The translations under genes and the position numbers were made by a program. 64,000 bases of DNA, taken from NCBI RefSeq assembly GCF_000949295.1, contig NZ_JXYS01000025.1:41715-105714 (forward strand), in the 5' to 3' direction. Of this stretch, positions 51,416 through 60,831 are shown piece by piece. The notes beneath the pieces are model-generated. The model was given only the letters and a program-made list of their open reading frames with translations. It had not been told where the DNA came from and ran no database searches. Every line of letters starts with the position of its first letter. The stretch's first letter is position 1. Source of the stretch: Acidithrix ferrooxidans. Lineage in GTDB: Bacteria > Actinomycetota > Acidimicrobiia > Acidimicrobiales > Acidimicrobiaceae.

Positions 51416-53020
51416 CTATATCGATCTTTCCGCCTTGTCAATCTCACGCTTTATCGAATCCCTACGACCCAAAGAACCATCGCTCAAATCAACATGTAAC
51501 ATAGATGATGATATTCGTTGATGGCGCGCTACTTTCGAAATTGCCTTAAAAAGAAGTTGAGCAACCTCTCTATAGCTCTCATGTCCCTGTGGTTGGGATC
51601 GCAATTCAATCAAATGCATCAATTCGCGAGCATTTGCCTCAATTTGAAAGCGCACTCGATATGCCATCGGCACAAGATACGCACTTATGTCACTCCCATA
51701 TCTTTCATCAATCCTGGCATGTAGCTCCAAAGGCGCTTCAAGCGCCTTTTGGTACCTAACCTTCTCTTTTGTCTTGAGTCGGCTAGAAGCATAGCTGCCA
51801 AGATCCATTGTCAAGGTTTGCCAGGAGATGTTGAGCATCCGGTGACGCTGAAGGTCGCGAAAGGCACCGTAATCGGTCTCTATCTCAAATAGATAACGAC
51901 TACGCTCAAAGGCTCTCGAAGGGCGATGGCGTCGGTTCAATCGTTCACCTATGTACCCTTCAAACAAGTGGTCTAGCTCTATTGCTGTAATCGAATCGAG
52001 ATAGCGATCTATTTGAGCGGCTGACAACTGAGTCATCTCAAAGAGTATTCCACTGGCAACTCGGCGCTCCCCGTCTGTGTCAAAAGAGATAAGGCGGACG
52101 CGACATCCCAACTCTCCCGTCAAACAATCATCATCTTCTAGAGGATCGCTGTTGGTCGCTCCTTTAAGTTCCCTTCTGGTGGAGATGTGGCGTGTATCTG
52201 AAAGATACTTTACCCACGGATCCCGCCGATCATTGCGATCAAGTCGAGAGACCAAAGAAGGAATCTGCGAATATAGCTGTCTTTGAAGCGACGCTCCAAG
52301 TCTTTGTATCTCCATTAGCGGATGCGCCAATAGGTGAAGGGTCAACGCCTCAAACGCCTGCGCAGAGCCGTAGACGCCAACGTTTGACTTGGTTGAAGCA
52401 GGTAAAAGACCTCGCGTAGCATCCAGTGCCGCAGCTCTTAGTGTAGCCCTTTGCAATGGCGAGTCCTCACTAGAGGTTGCGCCATCTTGAAGCAACCTAG
52501 CCATGACCTCCTTGGACAATGCGGCATACTCCACAAAAAGCTCATCCATGGCATTTGAAAAGGCCAAGGGGTCGTCGCCTTGTAACTCGGGTGGGGTGTA
52601 GTAGCGAAATTTCCCATTGGAATCGAGGAGGTCGTATGGTATGTAGCGAGTCGATTGTTCAAGATATGACATCAACCTGGGGCGCTCAAGCACCTTAGTG
52701 GCAATGTTAGATATGTTCTCAAAGGAAAAATGAATCGATCCAAGTTGAGCCACCGAATCATCCCCATAGTCGGCCAAAACTCGAGAAAAAAGGCCCTGGG
52801 CCCTAGCTACCCCCTGTCTGGATTGGTCGCTAACCATTTCATTATCATAAAACTCATCCAAAAACAGGCGGCGAATCGACTTTGGAGAACGAGAATATCT
52901 GGCAAACAAAGCTGCCTTGGTAACTTCGGGGAGGTTCGTTATCGAAAAGACGTCCTCTTCGATACTGGAAAAGTAACCGCTGAGGATCTCTTTTTCAATT
53001 TCAGTAAATTCTTCGGTCAT
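51416..53020 (-). CDS. Double ThyX-like (flavin-dependent thymidylate synthase fold) protein
   Basis: About 534 residues with two ThyX-like halves. The N-terminal half contains RPRLMSYLEQSTRYIPYD, resembling the ThyX signature RHRxxSxNExSxRY with His and Asn replaced. The C-terminal half contains LQRHRMLNISWQTL, which keeps RHR but lacks the NExSxRY part. Large actinobacterial proteins of this kind are annotated as ThyX family, without proven thymidylate synthase activity. ATG at 53020 begins MTEEFTEIEKEIL; earlier in-frame ATGs exist. It follows helY on the same strand. Confidence 0.8.
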   Translation of the reverse strand: MTEEFTEIEKEILSGYFSSIEEDVFSITNLPEVTKAALFARYSRSPKSIRRLFLDEFYDNEMVSDQSRQGVARAQGLFSRVLADYGDDSVAQLGSIHFSFENISNIATKVLERPRLMSYLEQSTRYIPYDLLDSNGKFRYYTPPELQGDDPLAFSNAMDELFVEYAALSKEVMARLLQDGATSSEDSPLQRATLRAAALDATRGLLPASTKSNVGVYGSAQAFEALTLHLLAHPLMEIQRLGASLQRQLYSQIPSLVSRLDRNDRRDPWVKYLSDTRHISTRRELKGATNSDPLEDDDCLTGELGCRVRLISFDTDGERRVASGILFEMTQLSAAQIDRYLDSITAIELDHLFEGYIGERLNRRHRPSRAFERSRYLFEIETDYGAFRDLQRHRMLNISWQTLTMDLGSYASSRLKTKEKVRYQKALEAPLELHARIDERYGSDISAYLVPMAYRVRFQIEANARELMHLIELRSQPQGHESYREVAQLLFKAISKVARHQRISSSMLHVDLSDGSLGRRDSIKREIDKAERSI

Positions 53021-53220
53021 TGCCCAATACATTAGGAGCATTTGAGGGAAATGGCTTCAATAATGTCTATCCAATAGCGGTATTTTAAGATCCCAATGGA
53101 AAATTCATCCACTCTGGCAGTGTTTGGCAAACCCTACTCGTCAATTGGTATAACTCTTTAGCTGGGGCCGAAAAGGCAAATTGGCCAAAAAAAGCGCTAG
53201 CGTGCAACCTTAGTACAATG

Positions 53221-55884
53221 TCACCGCTGAACTCTGATGGAAGCCTCCACGACACCTCGACACAAAAGGCGATTCAATGACGACAGGTTCAAAGCTACCT
53301 GCGGATCGTCCACCACCGAGGCTAACTGGCGCGCTAAATCGATAATCTGCTTCATGAATCGAACGAAGTCTCCACCAGGGACTCCATGATCGCCTATGAC
53401 GCTGGCGAGGTCTCTGCCTCGAGCCCAAGCGCCGGCGTAAACCATAAATCCGGACTCGACTGATTTGGTTGGAGGAATTCTAAGGCGGGACTCCTCGCGA
53501 TTTAGTTCCGCCCTAATATCGCACACCAAATTAAATCTCTTTTCAAGTTCACGAGATGGGAAACGATCCGACCCTGGAGCTGAAGTACGCGGCTCATAGA
53601 CAAAGACCGACAGAAGAGATGCAAGCTCAACTGAATCTAACCCCGCAAAGACTCCATTATCATAGGCAAGAGCGATCAACAGATCAGATTCATGAAAGAG
53701 ACCAGCTAGACGCTCGCCCTTTGTTGTAAGTTCCCAGTCAACAACAAAATTGTGAGTCGTGAGCACCTCAAGGACTCGATCAAACTGCCTAGCCAAGGAC
53801 TCTGTATTGGACTTAACGCTCTGTCTGAGCTCCCCAGTTGTGAGTTGAATCCGCCGGAGCCGCTTTATCGCGGCTATATGTCTCGTAAAGTCTGGACAAC
53901 GTCGAAGCTTATCCCGAAGTTCGTTCATCTCATCTTCATTTGCCTCCTCGAGCTCTCTTTGACCAGTGCGACGCTGGAGCAATGGCTCTACCAACAAACA
54001 GTCGGCTATTGGCATATCCCTTAAATGGTCAGCTACAAGATGAAGATAGTCATGGTCCTTGGGATCGTACTGGACCTCTACCTCGATGCGACCAACGACC
54101 TTAGGAATAAAATCGATCGTATTGGGCCGCAGAAGGTACTTCTGACCACTTGTACTGATCGCCCACGCGCTAATTCGCCCGCCCTTTTTCTTCGAGCTAG
54201 AGACGATAGCCAATCGTGTTGGAAAATGAGACTCTCCCTCGCTGGGTGCTATGATGACATCTCCCGGTCTTAACCTAGAGAGATGGAGGTGGATCAAGCG
54301 CTCTGGAGGAGGCGCAACGCCAACCTTTGGAGCCCGATCCTTCTTCTTCACCGAATCATATATAGCCTCAACGTCACCCAATTCACACGACGCCGCCTCT
54401 AGCAACTCATCTTCTTGGCTTCTAAGCTTGGCCAATCGCGCCTCTAAACGCACTATCTCTGCGTTAGATCTAAATTGTGCAAATGAAAGATTCAACAAGT
54501 TGTGCGCAATCTCGGGCTCGAAACTCTTCACCAAATTAGCGGCCATATTGTAAGTGGGTCGAAAAGATGAAGTAAGGGGATAGCTGCTTGTCAGCATCAA
54601 ATGAGAGACTTGATCGAAGCTTACAAATGGAGACCAAAGCGAAAGGCAATAACCTATCTCGTCGATTCCGCGACGTCCTGCTCGCCCTGAAAGCTGTGTA
54701 TATTCACCCGGAGTAAGAAGCTCATGAGTCTCGCCGTTGAACTTGTTTAACTTTTCAATCACAACGGTCCGAGCTGGCATATTGATCCCCAAGGAAAGGG
54801 TCTCGGTCGCAAAGACAACTTTCACTAGCGCTCTTGAAAAGCACTCTTCAACTGCCTCTTTTAGTGGCGGGACCATCCCCGCATGGTGCGCCGCTATACC
54901 GGACTCTAAACCAGCCATAAAGGTCGAAAACCCTAAAGCTTCCAGATCTTCCGTTGAAAGATTAGTAATAGACCTATCGACGATTGCACGAATCTCGCTT
55001 CGCTCTGCCGGGGTCGTCAAACGTACCGAAGCACGCACCAACTGCTCAACGGCTGCTTCACAGCCTTGTCGTGAAAAGATGAAGAAGACAGCGGGAACCA
55101 TCGATTCATCCTTCAAGAACTCGACCACCTCAAGGCGTCGTGGAACGCCGCTTCGTCTCAGCGGCCTCTTTCGAACGATAAGCCCTTGAGAGCGAGGATC
55201 GTCATAGCGTGAGCAATCTGGGTTAGGGCGACCATCTACTATTGCCTCCATAATGTTTAGGCCATTGAATCGATCTTCGGCAACTCCGTAGAGATGCACC
55301 AACTCAACGGGACGCTTCGTCTCAACCACCACATCTGTAGGGCCTCGAACGGTTCTAATCCAATCACCAAACTCCTCGGAGTTGGAGACTGTTGCCGATA
55401 GACAAACCAAAGAGACCGACTCAGGGAGGTGAATAATCACCTCTTCCCAAACCGCACCGCGATAAGGGTTCTGCAGATAATGGACTTCGTCCATAACCAC
55501 ATATGCCAATCGGCCCAGATCGGCATTACCCTCATAGAGCATGTTCCTAAGTACTTCCGTCGTCATAACCACAACTTCAGCATCTGGATTTACAACGTTA
55601 TCCCCCGTTAGAAGGCCGACCCGATCGGGACCATAGAGAGTTATGAACTCATAAAACTTTTGATTTGACAGTGCCTTTAGAGGAGTCGTATAAAAGACTC
55701 TCAGACCCAGCGAGAGAGAGCGATCAACGGCATATTGAGCCACCAGCGTCTTTCCACTTCCCGTAGGAGCAGCAACCAGTATCGAACGATCCATGTCGAT
55801 CGCTGCAAAAGCCTTCAGCTGGAAAGGATCCGGCATCAATCCTGTTCGTTCGATAAACGATTTGTAACTAGGAGTAGTGAGCAA
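53221..55884 (-). CDS. helY: Ski2/Mtr4-like DEVH-box RNA helicase (HelY type)
   Basis: 887 residues. Helicase motifs: APTGSGKT at 39-46, TTPLKALSNQK, DEVH at 132-135, LSATVSN, FIFSRQGCE, FATETLSLGINMPARTVVIE and QLSGRAGRRG. The C-terminal ~400 residues include a SH3/arch-like insert and a DSHCT-type end. HelY proteins lie beside tatA/tatC and the proteasome genes in actinobacteria, as here. Likely RNA unwinding. Start TTG at 55884 has no clear RBS; an ATG at residue 17, with AGGA upstream, is an alternative. Confidence 0.94.
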   Translation of the reverse strand: MLTTPSYKSFIERTGLMPDPFQLKAFAAIDMDRSILVAAPTGSGKTLVAQYAVDRSLSLGLRVFYTTPLKALSNQKFYEFITLYGPDRVGLLTGDNVVNPDAEVVVMTTEVLRNMLYEGNADLGRLAYVVMDEVHYLQNPYRGAVWEEVIIHLPESVSLVCLSATVSNSEEFGDWIRTVRGPTDVVVETKRPVELVHLYGVAEDRFNGLNIMEAIVDGRPNPDCSRYDDPRSQGLIVRKRPLRRSGVPRRLEVVEFLKDESMVPAVFFIFSRQGCEAAVEQLVRASVRLTTPAERSEIRAIVDRSITNLSTEDLEALGFSTFMAGLESGIAAHHAGMVPPLKEAVEECFSRALVKVVFATETLSLGINMPARTVVIEKLNKFNGETHELLTPGEYTQLSGRAGRRGIDEIGYCLSLWSPFVSFDQVSHLMLTSSYPLTSSFRPTYNMAANLVKSFEPEIAHNLLNLSFAQFRSNAEIVRLEARLAKLRSQEDELLEAASCELGDVEAIYDSVKKKDRAPKVGVAPPPERLIHLHLSRLRPGDVIIAPSEGESHFPTRLAIVSSSKKKGGRISAWAISTSGQKYLLRPNTIDFIPKVVGRIEVEVQYDPKDHDYLHLVADHLRDMPIADCLLVEPLLQRRTGQRELEEANEDEMNELRDKLRRCPDFTRHIAAIKRLRRIQLTTGELRQSVKSNTESLARQFDRVLEVLTTHNFVVDWELTTKGERLAGLFHESDLLIALAYDNGVFAGLDSVELASLLSVFVYEPRTSAPGSDRFPSRELEKRFNLVCDIRAELNREESRLRIPPTKSVESGFMVYAGAWARGRDLASVIGDHGVPGGDFVRFMKQIIDLARQLASVVDDPQVALNLSSLNRLLCRGVVEASIRVQR

Positions 55885-55977
55885 TGGGGGCTATTTCGTC
55901 AGTTGATTAAAGCTTTGATACAACTGATCTTATGGCAAATTCTAAAAAGAAAACCACCTTAGCTAGGTATTTCACAA

Positions 55978-56775
55978 TTAGCTAGCCTTGATCTCTTTTT
56001 TCTCGCGAACCAAAACTCTTCCAATCAGGATCGCCACCTCATAAAAGACCACCAAAGGGATCGCTAGAGCAAACAGTGAAAACGGATCAGAGCTAGGAAT
56101 CACAACAGCTGCCACTGTAACGATTATTACAATTGCCCATCGTCTAACCGAGGCTAGCTTCTTTGGGGTAACAACTCGAGCAAGTTCAAGAGCCACAAGT
56201 AATACCGGAAACTCAAATGAAGCCCCAAAGGCCGCCATGAGCAAGAATATCAGGTTCAAATAGCTTGAAGGCGTGTAGATCTGCTTGAGCTGTTTCCCAC
56301 CGGCTGCCTGCAGAAAGGCTAATGCGTGCGGAAAGATAAAGTAAGCAACATATGCACCGCTAACAAAGAGAATCAAAGACGCTAGGACAAATGGAACCGC
56401 ATATTGCTTTTCCTTTTTTCGAAGGCCCGGCGTAATGAAACGCCATAGTTGCCACAAAATTACCGGCAATGCAAGAAAGACTCCGCCATATCCTGCAATC
56501 TTAATTCTCAGCGCAAAGCCATCCAAGGGACCCGTCACATAAAGCGAACATGAGGATACTCCTGATACGTGACAGTAAGGCTGGGTAAAGAAATTTAACG
56601 TTTGGTTGTAGAAGATATAAGAGATCACCGATCCAACCAATATCGCAAGTGCAATCTTGGTCATTCGCGATCTAAGCTCCGCCAAATGCTCAAAGATGCT
56701 CATCGAGCCATCTTTATCACCTTTGTGTTTGAGCGATATTCTAGGTACCTTTATATTCTTCAAATTCGAGACCAA
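55978..56775 (-). CDS. tatC: Sec-independent protein translocase TatC
   Basis: 265 residues with six membrane segments. It has the conserved cytoplasmic N-terminal motif FEHLAELRSRM with the twin-arginine-binding Glu, FRFITPGL-like WRFITPGLRKKEK, and the ASFEFPVLLV segment. TatC recognises twin-arginine signal peptides. Start TTG at 56775 has no RBS; translation from ATG at residue 25 (MSIFEHLAEL) is an alternative. It is 20 bases behind tatB. Confidence 0.95.
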   Translation of the reverse strand: MVSNLKNIKVPRISLKHKGDKDGSMSIFEHLAELRSRMTKIALAILVGSVISYIFYNQTLNFFTQPYCHVSGVSSCSLYVTGPLDGFALRIKIAGYGGVFLALPVILWQLWRFITPGLRKKEKQYAVPFVLASLILFVSGAYVAYFIFPHALAFLQAAGGKQLKQIYTPSSYLNLIFLLMAAFGASFEFPVLLVALELARVVTPKKLASVRRWAIVIIVTVAAVVIPSSDPFSLFALAIPLVVFYEVAILIGRVLVREKKEIKAS

Positions 56776-56795
56776 CTGCTAGTTTAGGAAACTTC

Positions 56796-57341
56796 TTAGT
56801 TCCAATAGGGATCTGCGTTGAATCCTAGATGATCCACGCCTTCAATTGGGCTCCATGGACGTAAAGTCGCATCGGCACTCCAGCTTAACGACAAATTAGC
56901 CCCACCAGACGTATTAGCGCCTTGGGGGTCGACGTTAGATTCCTCTTGGGTGATCGAGTTGGTCCCAAACATAGATGCTGCATGCGCTTGTGAAGGCGCC
57001 ACTGCGGACGTAGTCAATAGTGAAGCTGCAGCACCTAGCGGTCCTTTGAGAGACATGGCTGAACCTAGCGGTCCTTTGAGAGACATGGCTGAACCTAGCG
57101 GTCCTTTGATTGAACCAATAGAGGAGTCCACAAAGGATGAGATAGGGCCTACACTCTCGGTAATGGTACTTAGAGCACCATTCATCTCGGTCTGAATGCG
57201 CCCACGAACCTTCTGAAACTCATTCCAGTACTTTCCAATTTGGCGCATTGCGACAGGAAGTTTGTCGGGTCCAAGGACTATCAAAGCAACAGTTGCAATA
57301 ATCAACAACTTTGTCGGATCTAAGTTGAACATATCAACCAA
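56796..57341 (-). CDS. tatB: Sec-independent translocase subunit TatB/TatA with repeat insertion
   Basis: 181 residues. The N-terminal membrane helix (PTKLLIIATVALIVLGPDKLP) is followed by an amphipathic helix (VAMRQIGKYWNEFQKVRGRI), the TatA/B plan; LGPDKLP and length favour TatB. After residue 75 come repeated SLKGPLGSAM decapeptides and a low-complexity tail. Start is TTG at 57341 or ATG at 57332. It is adjacent to tatC. Confidence 0.88.
   Translation of the reverse strand: MVDMFNLDPTKLLIIATVALIVLGPDKLPVAMRQIGKYWNEFQKVRGRIQTEMNGALSTITESVGPISSFVDSSIGSIKGPLGSAMSLKGPLGSAMSLKGPLGAAASLLTTSAVAPSQAHAASMFGTNSITQEESNVDPQGANTSGGANLSLSWSADATLRPWSPIEGVDHLGFNADPYWN
57033..57109 (-). repeat. 30-bp coding tandem repeat in tatB, about 2.5 copies
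   Basis: The block beginning CCTAGCGGTCCTTTGAGAGA on the plus strand recurs exactly at 30-base spacing (57033, 57063, partial at 57093). It encodes SLKGPLGSAM on the minus strand. The frame is preserved. Confidence 0.95.
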
Positions 57342-57447
57342 GATACTCTGTTATTGGTGACAACGTTGAGCGTATTCTAAAGATAAGTGATGATAGGTCA
57401 CATTAAGAACTCCCACCTTAGAATACTCACCTGGAACCGACAAGAAA

Positions 57448-57786
57448 CTACTCTTCTTTAGTAGACCCCTTCTCTATAAGTCGATCCAGCCAACCATCAT
57501 TTGAAATCTGACAGTGAAAGTCCATCAGCTCGTCATAAGAGATTGGTTCGCCTTGATGGTCCTCTTCGAGTTCCATCGGCATTCTCCAAAAACTCATGGT
57601 CACACCCGACGACAATAAAATATCTACAACAGCCTTCTCAGCAGGCTTGGAAACCCTATAGCGGCAACTAGGGCACCTAAAATTGTAGGAGGCCTGCCCA
57701 TCTGTTGAACAAACCATAACTTTGATGTCTGCTAGCGTCAATTCGACATCACCACAGGTCGGACAGCTAGCCTTAATTAAAGGCAT
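57448..57786 (-). CDS. Conserved zinc-ribbon protein of unknown function
   Basis: 112 residues. The N-terminal half has two cysteine pairs, CPTCGD and CPSCR, spaced by ~27 residues (with a further Cys in MVCSTDG), consistent with one zinc ribbon. The C-terminal half is acidic, with a DELMDFHCQI stretch. ATG at 57786 is chosen for the AAGGGAG 6 bases upstream. It lies between lepB and tatB, all on the minus strand. No function is known to me. Confidence 0.75.
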   Translation of the reverse strand: MPLIKASCPTCGDVELTLADIKVMVCSTDGQASYNFRCPSCRYRVSKPAEKAVVDILLSSGVTMSFWRMPMELEEDHQGEPISYDELMDFHCQISNDGWLDRLIEKGSTKEE

Positions 57787-57951
57787 CGCGACTCCCTTCG
57801 CAAATTTGCATCCATACAAATAACCTAACAACGTGACTAATTTTTTTTACGTTGCTAACCTTGGTTATCGACCGCGAAGATTAAAAAGTTGAGGAGAACG
57901 TTAGGTGAACCGCTCAAGCTAAAAGCATGTCAATTGAGACTCAGTCATCGA

Positions 57952-58530
57952 CTACAGAATTGCGATTCGGTTAAAGGGATAGTATCTCAAAACTACCTGC
58001 CCCACGAATAGCGAACCGGGAACTGGACCAAAAAATCGAGAGTCGTACGAATTTCCACGGTTATCTCCCATCATGAAATAGTCACCGGGCGGAATTTTAG
58101 TCGGCGGAAGATTGTAAGTGAAATCCCCCTTGGGTAGATAAGGTTCACTGAGCCTCGTGCCATTTATATAAACGTGTCCATGTGAGGCAGAGATCGTCTC
58201 ACCCGGCAAGCCAACTACCCTTTTCACCAGATCTTTGATCGTCGGGTCGACCTTGTCTGCAGCTGGACGAACGAAGACGACCATGTCGCCTCTCTTGACG
58301 CCAAACAAGGCAAAATTTACCTTTGACACAACAATTCGATCATTTATCATAAGAGTTGGTATCATCGACCCAGATGGAATATAGAAAGATTGAAAGACAA
58401 ATAACCGAATTAAAATCGCAAAAGTGATCGAAAGTCCAAATGCTATTAAATTCGGGCGTAACCATCGTCTTGGCTTATCCGAACGAGCTAATTTAGCAGC
58501 ATTCTTACCGGCTTCATTTGGATCAGACAA
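57952..58530 (-). CDS. lepB: Signal peptidase I
   Basis: 192 residues with one N-terminal membrane helix (LIAFGLSITFAILIRLFVF). Catalytic Ser55 is in IPSGSMIPTL, and catalytic Lys103 in LVKRVVGLPG. Box E is GDYFMMGDNRGNSYDSR. It removes signal peptides from exported pre-proteins. The start is TTG at 58530 with CGAGGAG about 6 bases upstream; another TTG ten codons earlier is possible. The location between pafA and tatB is unusual. Confidence 0.93.
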   Translation of the reverse strand: MSDPNEAGKNAAKLARSDKPRRWLRPNLIAFGLSITFAILIRLFVFQSFYIPSGSMIPTLMINDRIVVSKVNFALFGVKRGDMVVFVRPAADKVDPTIKDLVKRVVGLPGETISASHGHVYINGTRLSEPYLPKGDFTYNLPPTKIPPGDYFMMGDNRGNSYDSRFFGPVPGSLFVGQVVLRYYPFNRIAIL

Positions 58531-58607
58531 AGTTTCTCCTCGGACCTCGGAATTCGGCAAAAATACACCAACAATTCCGATTTAGCTTACAAATCGAACA
58601 AAAGAGC

Positions 58608-59972
58608 TTACAAACTCTCAATCAGCTTATCTACCCTATCGTCTTCAGATCGAAATGGGTCTTTAAGCAGTACCGTCCGTTGCGCTTGATCGTTCAATTT
58701 AAGGTGAACCCAGTCGACAGTAAAGTCGCGGCGCTTCTCATTTGCACGCTTTATGAATTCCCCACGAAGCTTGGCACGCGTCGTTGAAGGAGGGGTCTCC
58801 ACCGCTGCTTCAATAGCCTCATCGCTAACCATTCGCTCGACAAAACCACGCTTTTGCAGCTTGTAAAAGACTCCACGATCTCTTGATACGTCGTGGTACT
58901 GAAGGTCGATAAGTGAGATCTGCGGATGGCCCAGCGTCACATCATTACGGGCCATAAACGCCTCAAGTAGATTGTATTTAATAACCCAATCACATTCGCG
59001 GCCAAGCCTAAATGGGTCGATGGCTATATTCTCTAACACATAGATCCACATATCGAGGGCTTTGGACTCCTGATCGGGCAATCCTTGCAGATCACGATAT
59101 TTGACTGCGCGTTCACAATATTCATTCTGAATCTCAAGTGCGCTTAGCTCGCGCCCATTGACTAGACGGATCTTCCTGGTGCAGGTGAGGTCGTGCGAGA
59201 TCTCACGAATGGCACGAATTGGATTTTCAATGGACAGATCACGCAACACCACGCCGGAATCCTCAAGCATTCTCAACAAAACCGTAGTCGTTCCGACTTT
59301 GAGAAAGTTTGTATATTCACTCATATTGGAGTCGCCGACGATTACATGCAGGCGTCGATACTTCTCGGCATCCGCATGTGGTTCATCTCGAGAGTTGATT
59401 ATCGGTCGCGAACGGGTCGTTGCAGAAGATACGCCCTCCCAAATATGCTCAGCCCTCTGTGAAATCGAATAAACCGGCCCTCGAGCGGTTTGGAGGACCT
59501 TACCCGAACCAGCAAAGATCTGACGAGTCACAAAAAATGGAATGAGGATATCCGAATATTTTGAAAAATCATCGGTCCTAGTGGTCAAATAGTTCTCATG
59601 ACAACCATATGAGTTTCCGGCCGAGTCGGTATTATTTTTGAATAAATAGACGACGCCCCGAATGCCCTCTTCTCGCATTCGAGCCTCAGCCGAAAAAACC
59701 AATCCTTCTAAGATCTTTTCGCCTGCTTTGTCGTGTGCCACCAAGTCATAGAGCGAATCACACTCAGGCGTGGCATATTCAGGGTGTGAGCCTACATCGA
59801 GGTAGAGTCTGGCGCCATTTCCTAAAAATACATTCGAGCTTCTGCCCCAAGAGACGACCCTTCTAAAGAGATATCGGGCCACCTCGTCCGGACTGAGGCG
59901 GCGCTGACCACGCAACGTGCAGGTAACCCCGTATTCATTTTCAAGGCCAAAGATTCTCTTTTCAAGTGTCAA
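58608..59972 (-). CDS. pafA: Pup-protein ligase
   Basis: 454 residues, almost the usual length. The N-terminus [15 protein letters not shown] carries the Mg/ATP-binding glutamates, followed by [20 protein letters not shown] and [20 protein letters not shown], and [17 protein letters not shown] in the middle. It joins the C-terminal Glu of Pup to lysines of proteasome substrates. I choose TTG at 59972 because GGAGAG lies 6 bases upstream and conserved sequence starts there; the frame is open for 37 more codons. It is separated from prcA by a perfect hairpin. Confidence 0.95.
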   Translation of the reverse strand: MTLEKRIFGLENEYGVTCTLRGQRRLSPDEVARYLFRRVVSWGRSSNVFLGNGARLYLDVGSHPEYATPECDSLYDLVAHDKAGEKILEGLVFSAEARMREEGIRGVVYLFKNNTDSAGNSYGCHENYLTTRTDDFSKYSDILIPFFVTRQIFAGSGKVLQTARGPVYSISQRAEHIWEGVSSATTRSRPIINSRDEPHADAEKYRRLHVIVGDSNMSEYTNFLKVGTTTVLLRMLEDSGVVLRDLSIENPIRAIREISHDLTCTRKIRLVNGRELSALEIQNEYCERAVKYRDLQGLPDQESKALDMWIYVLENIAIDPFRLGRECDWVIKYNLLEAFMARNDVTLGHPQISLIDLQYHDVSRDRGVFYKLQKRGFVERMVSDEAIEAAVETPPSTTRAKLRGEFIKRANEKRRDFTVDWVHLKLNDQAQRTVLLKDPFRSEDDRVDKLIESL

Positions 59973-60094
59973 AGCATTCTCTCCATATACATCTTTGACC
60001 CAAAACGCCGTTCGAACCAAGATCTCCAATAATTTTAAATTCGCCATGGTCGTTTCTGGCCAGTGAAGCGTCGATAGGGTCACCTAGCCGCCTA

Positions 60095-60126
60095 GACCTA
60101 GAGGGAAAAGTATTTCCCTCTAGGTC
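60095..60126 (-). promoter_or_regulatory. Perfect 14-bp hairpin between prcA and pafA
   Basis: GACCTAGAGGGAAA pairs with TTTCCCTCTAGGTC around a 4-base loop. The 3' side on the minus strand is not T-rich. It may uncouple pafA expression from the prcB-prcA transcript by partial termination or RNA processing. Confidence 0.85.
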
Positions 60127-60150
60127 CCTATCATACCTTCATCGAAAAAT

Positions 60151-60831
60151 TCACTCCTCGAGCAATTCACTCAATTCGCTTCCAATGATGCGCCTAAAAG
60201 TACGGCGACCATTCTTGTCCTGTAATACTGCAACCTCAAGATCATGGGCCCCAAGCTTTCGTTCTGGACCACCTAAGGCTAAGATGGCCGAGGCTAGGGT
60301 ACCTTTTAGGGAGTCCGAGGCGTCGTAAGTCTCGCCAAAGCGAGTCGCAATTGCATCCGATTCGCCTCCTAGAACCGTAAAACGATCTTCGTCCATTACC
60401 GTACCGTCGTAGAGAATATGGAACAATTGCGACCGAAAGTTCTTCCTTCCGAGTTCAGCGACGAGTATCTCAACTTCAAGGGGTTTCATCTCATGGGTAA
60501 AGACTTGACCTAGATAAGAGGCATAAAGATTGGCAAGCGACCGAGCATCCACATCATCCCTCGAATAGGCATAGCCTTTGGTATCAGCGTGACGAATCCC
60601 TGCGACTCTAAGTTGGTCAAATTCATTGTATTTACCAACGCCGGCGAAAGCTATGCGATCATAGATCTCCGAGACCTTGTGCAAGGACTTAGATGGGTTC
60701 TCAGCACAAAGAAGTATCTCATTTTGAAAGATCGCACAAATAAGTGAGCGGCCACGAGCAATTCCCTTTCGAGCGTAGTCTGCTCGATCCTTCATTACCT
60801 GTTCAGGTGCTACGTAATACGGCATACTCAT
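60151..60831 (-). CDS. prcA: Proteasome alpha subunit
   Basis: 226 residues. It begins MSMPYYVAPEQVMKDRADYARKGIARGRS, the actinobacterial PrcA N-terminus that forms the gated pore, and continues through FAGVGKYNEFDQLR and AYSRDDVDARSLANLY. Alpha rings are inactive and recruit the Mpa/ARC ATPase. The start codon overlaps the prcB stop by one base (TAATG), indicating coupled translation. Confidence 0.96.
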   Translation of the reverse strand: MSMPYYVAPEQVMKDRADYARKGIARGRSLICAIFQNEILLCAENPSKSLHKVSEIYDRIAFAGVGKYNEFDQLRVAGIRHADTKGYAYSRDDVDARSLANLYASYLGQVFTHEMKPLEVEILVAELGRKNFRSQLFHILYDGTVMDEDRFTVLGGESDAIATRFGETYDASDSLKGTLASAILALGGPERKLGAHDLEVAVLQDKNGRRTFRRIIGSELSELLEE

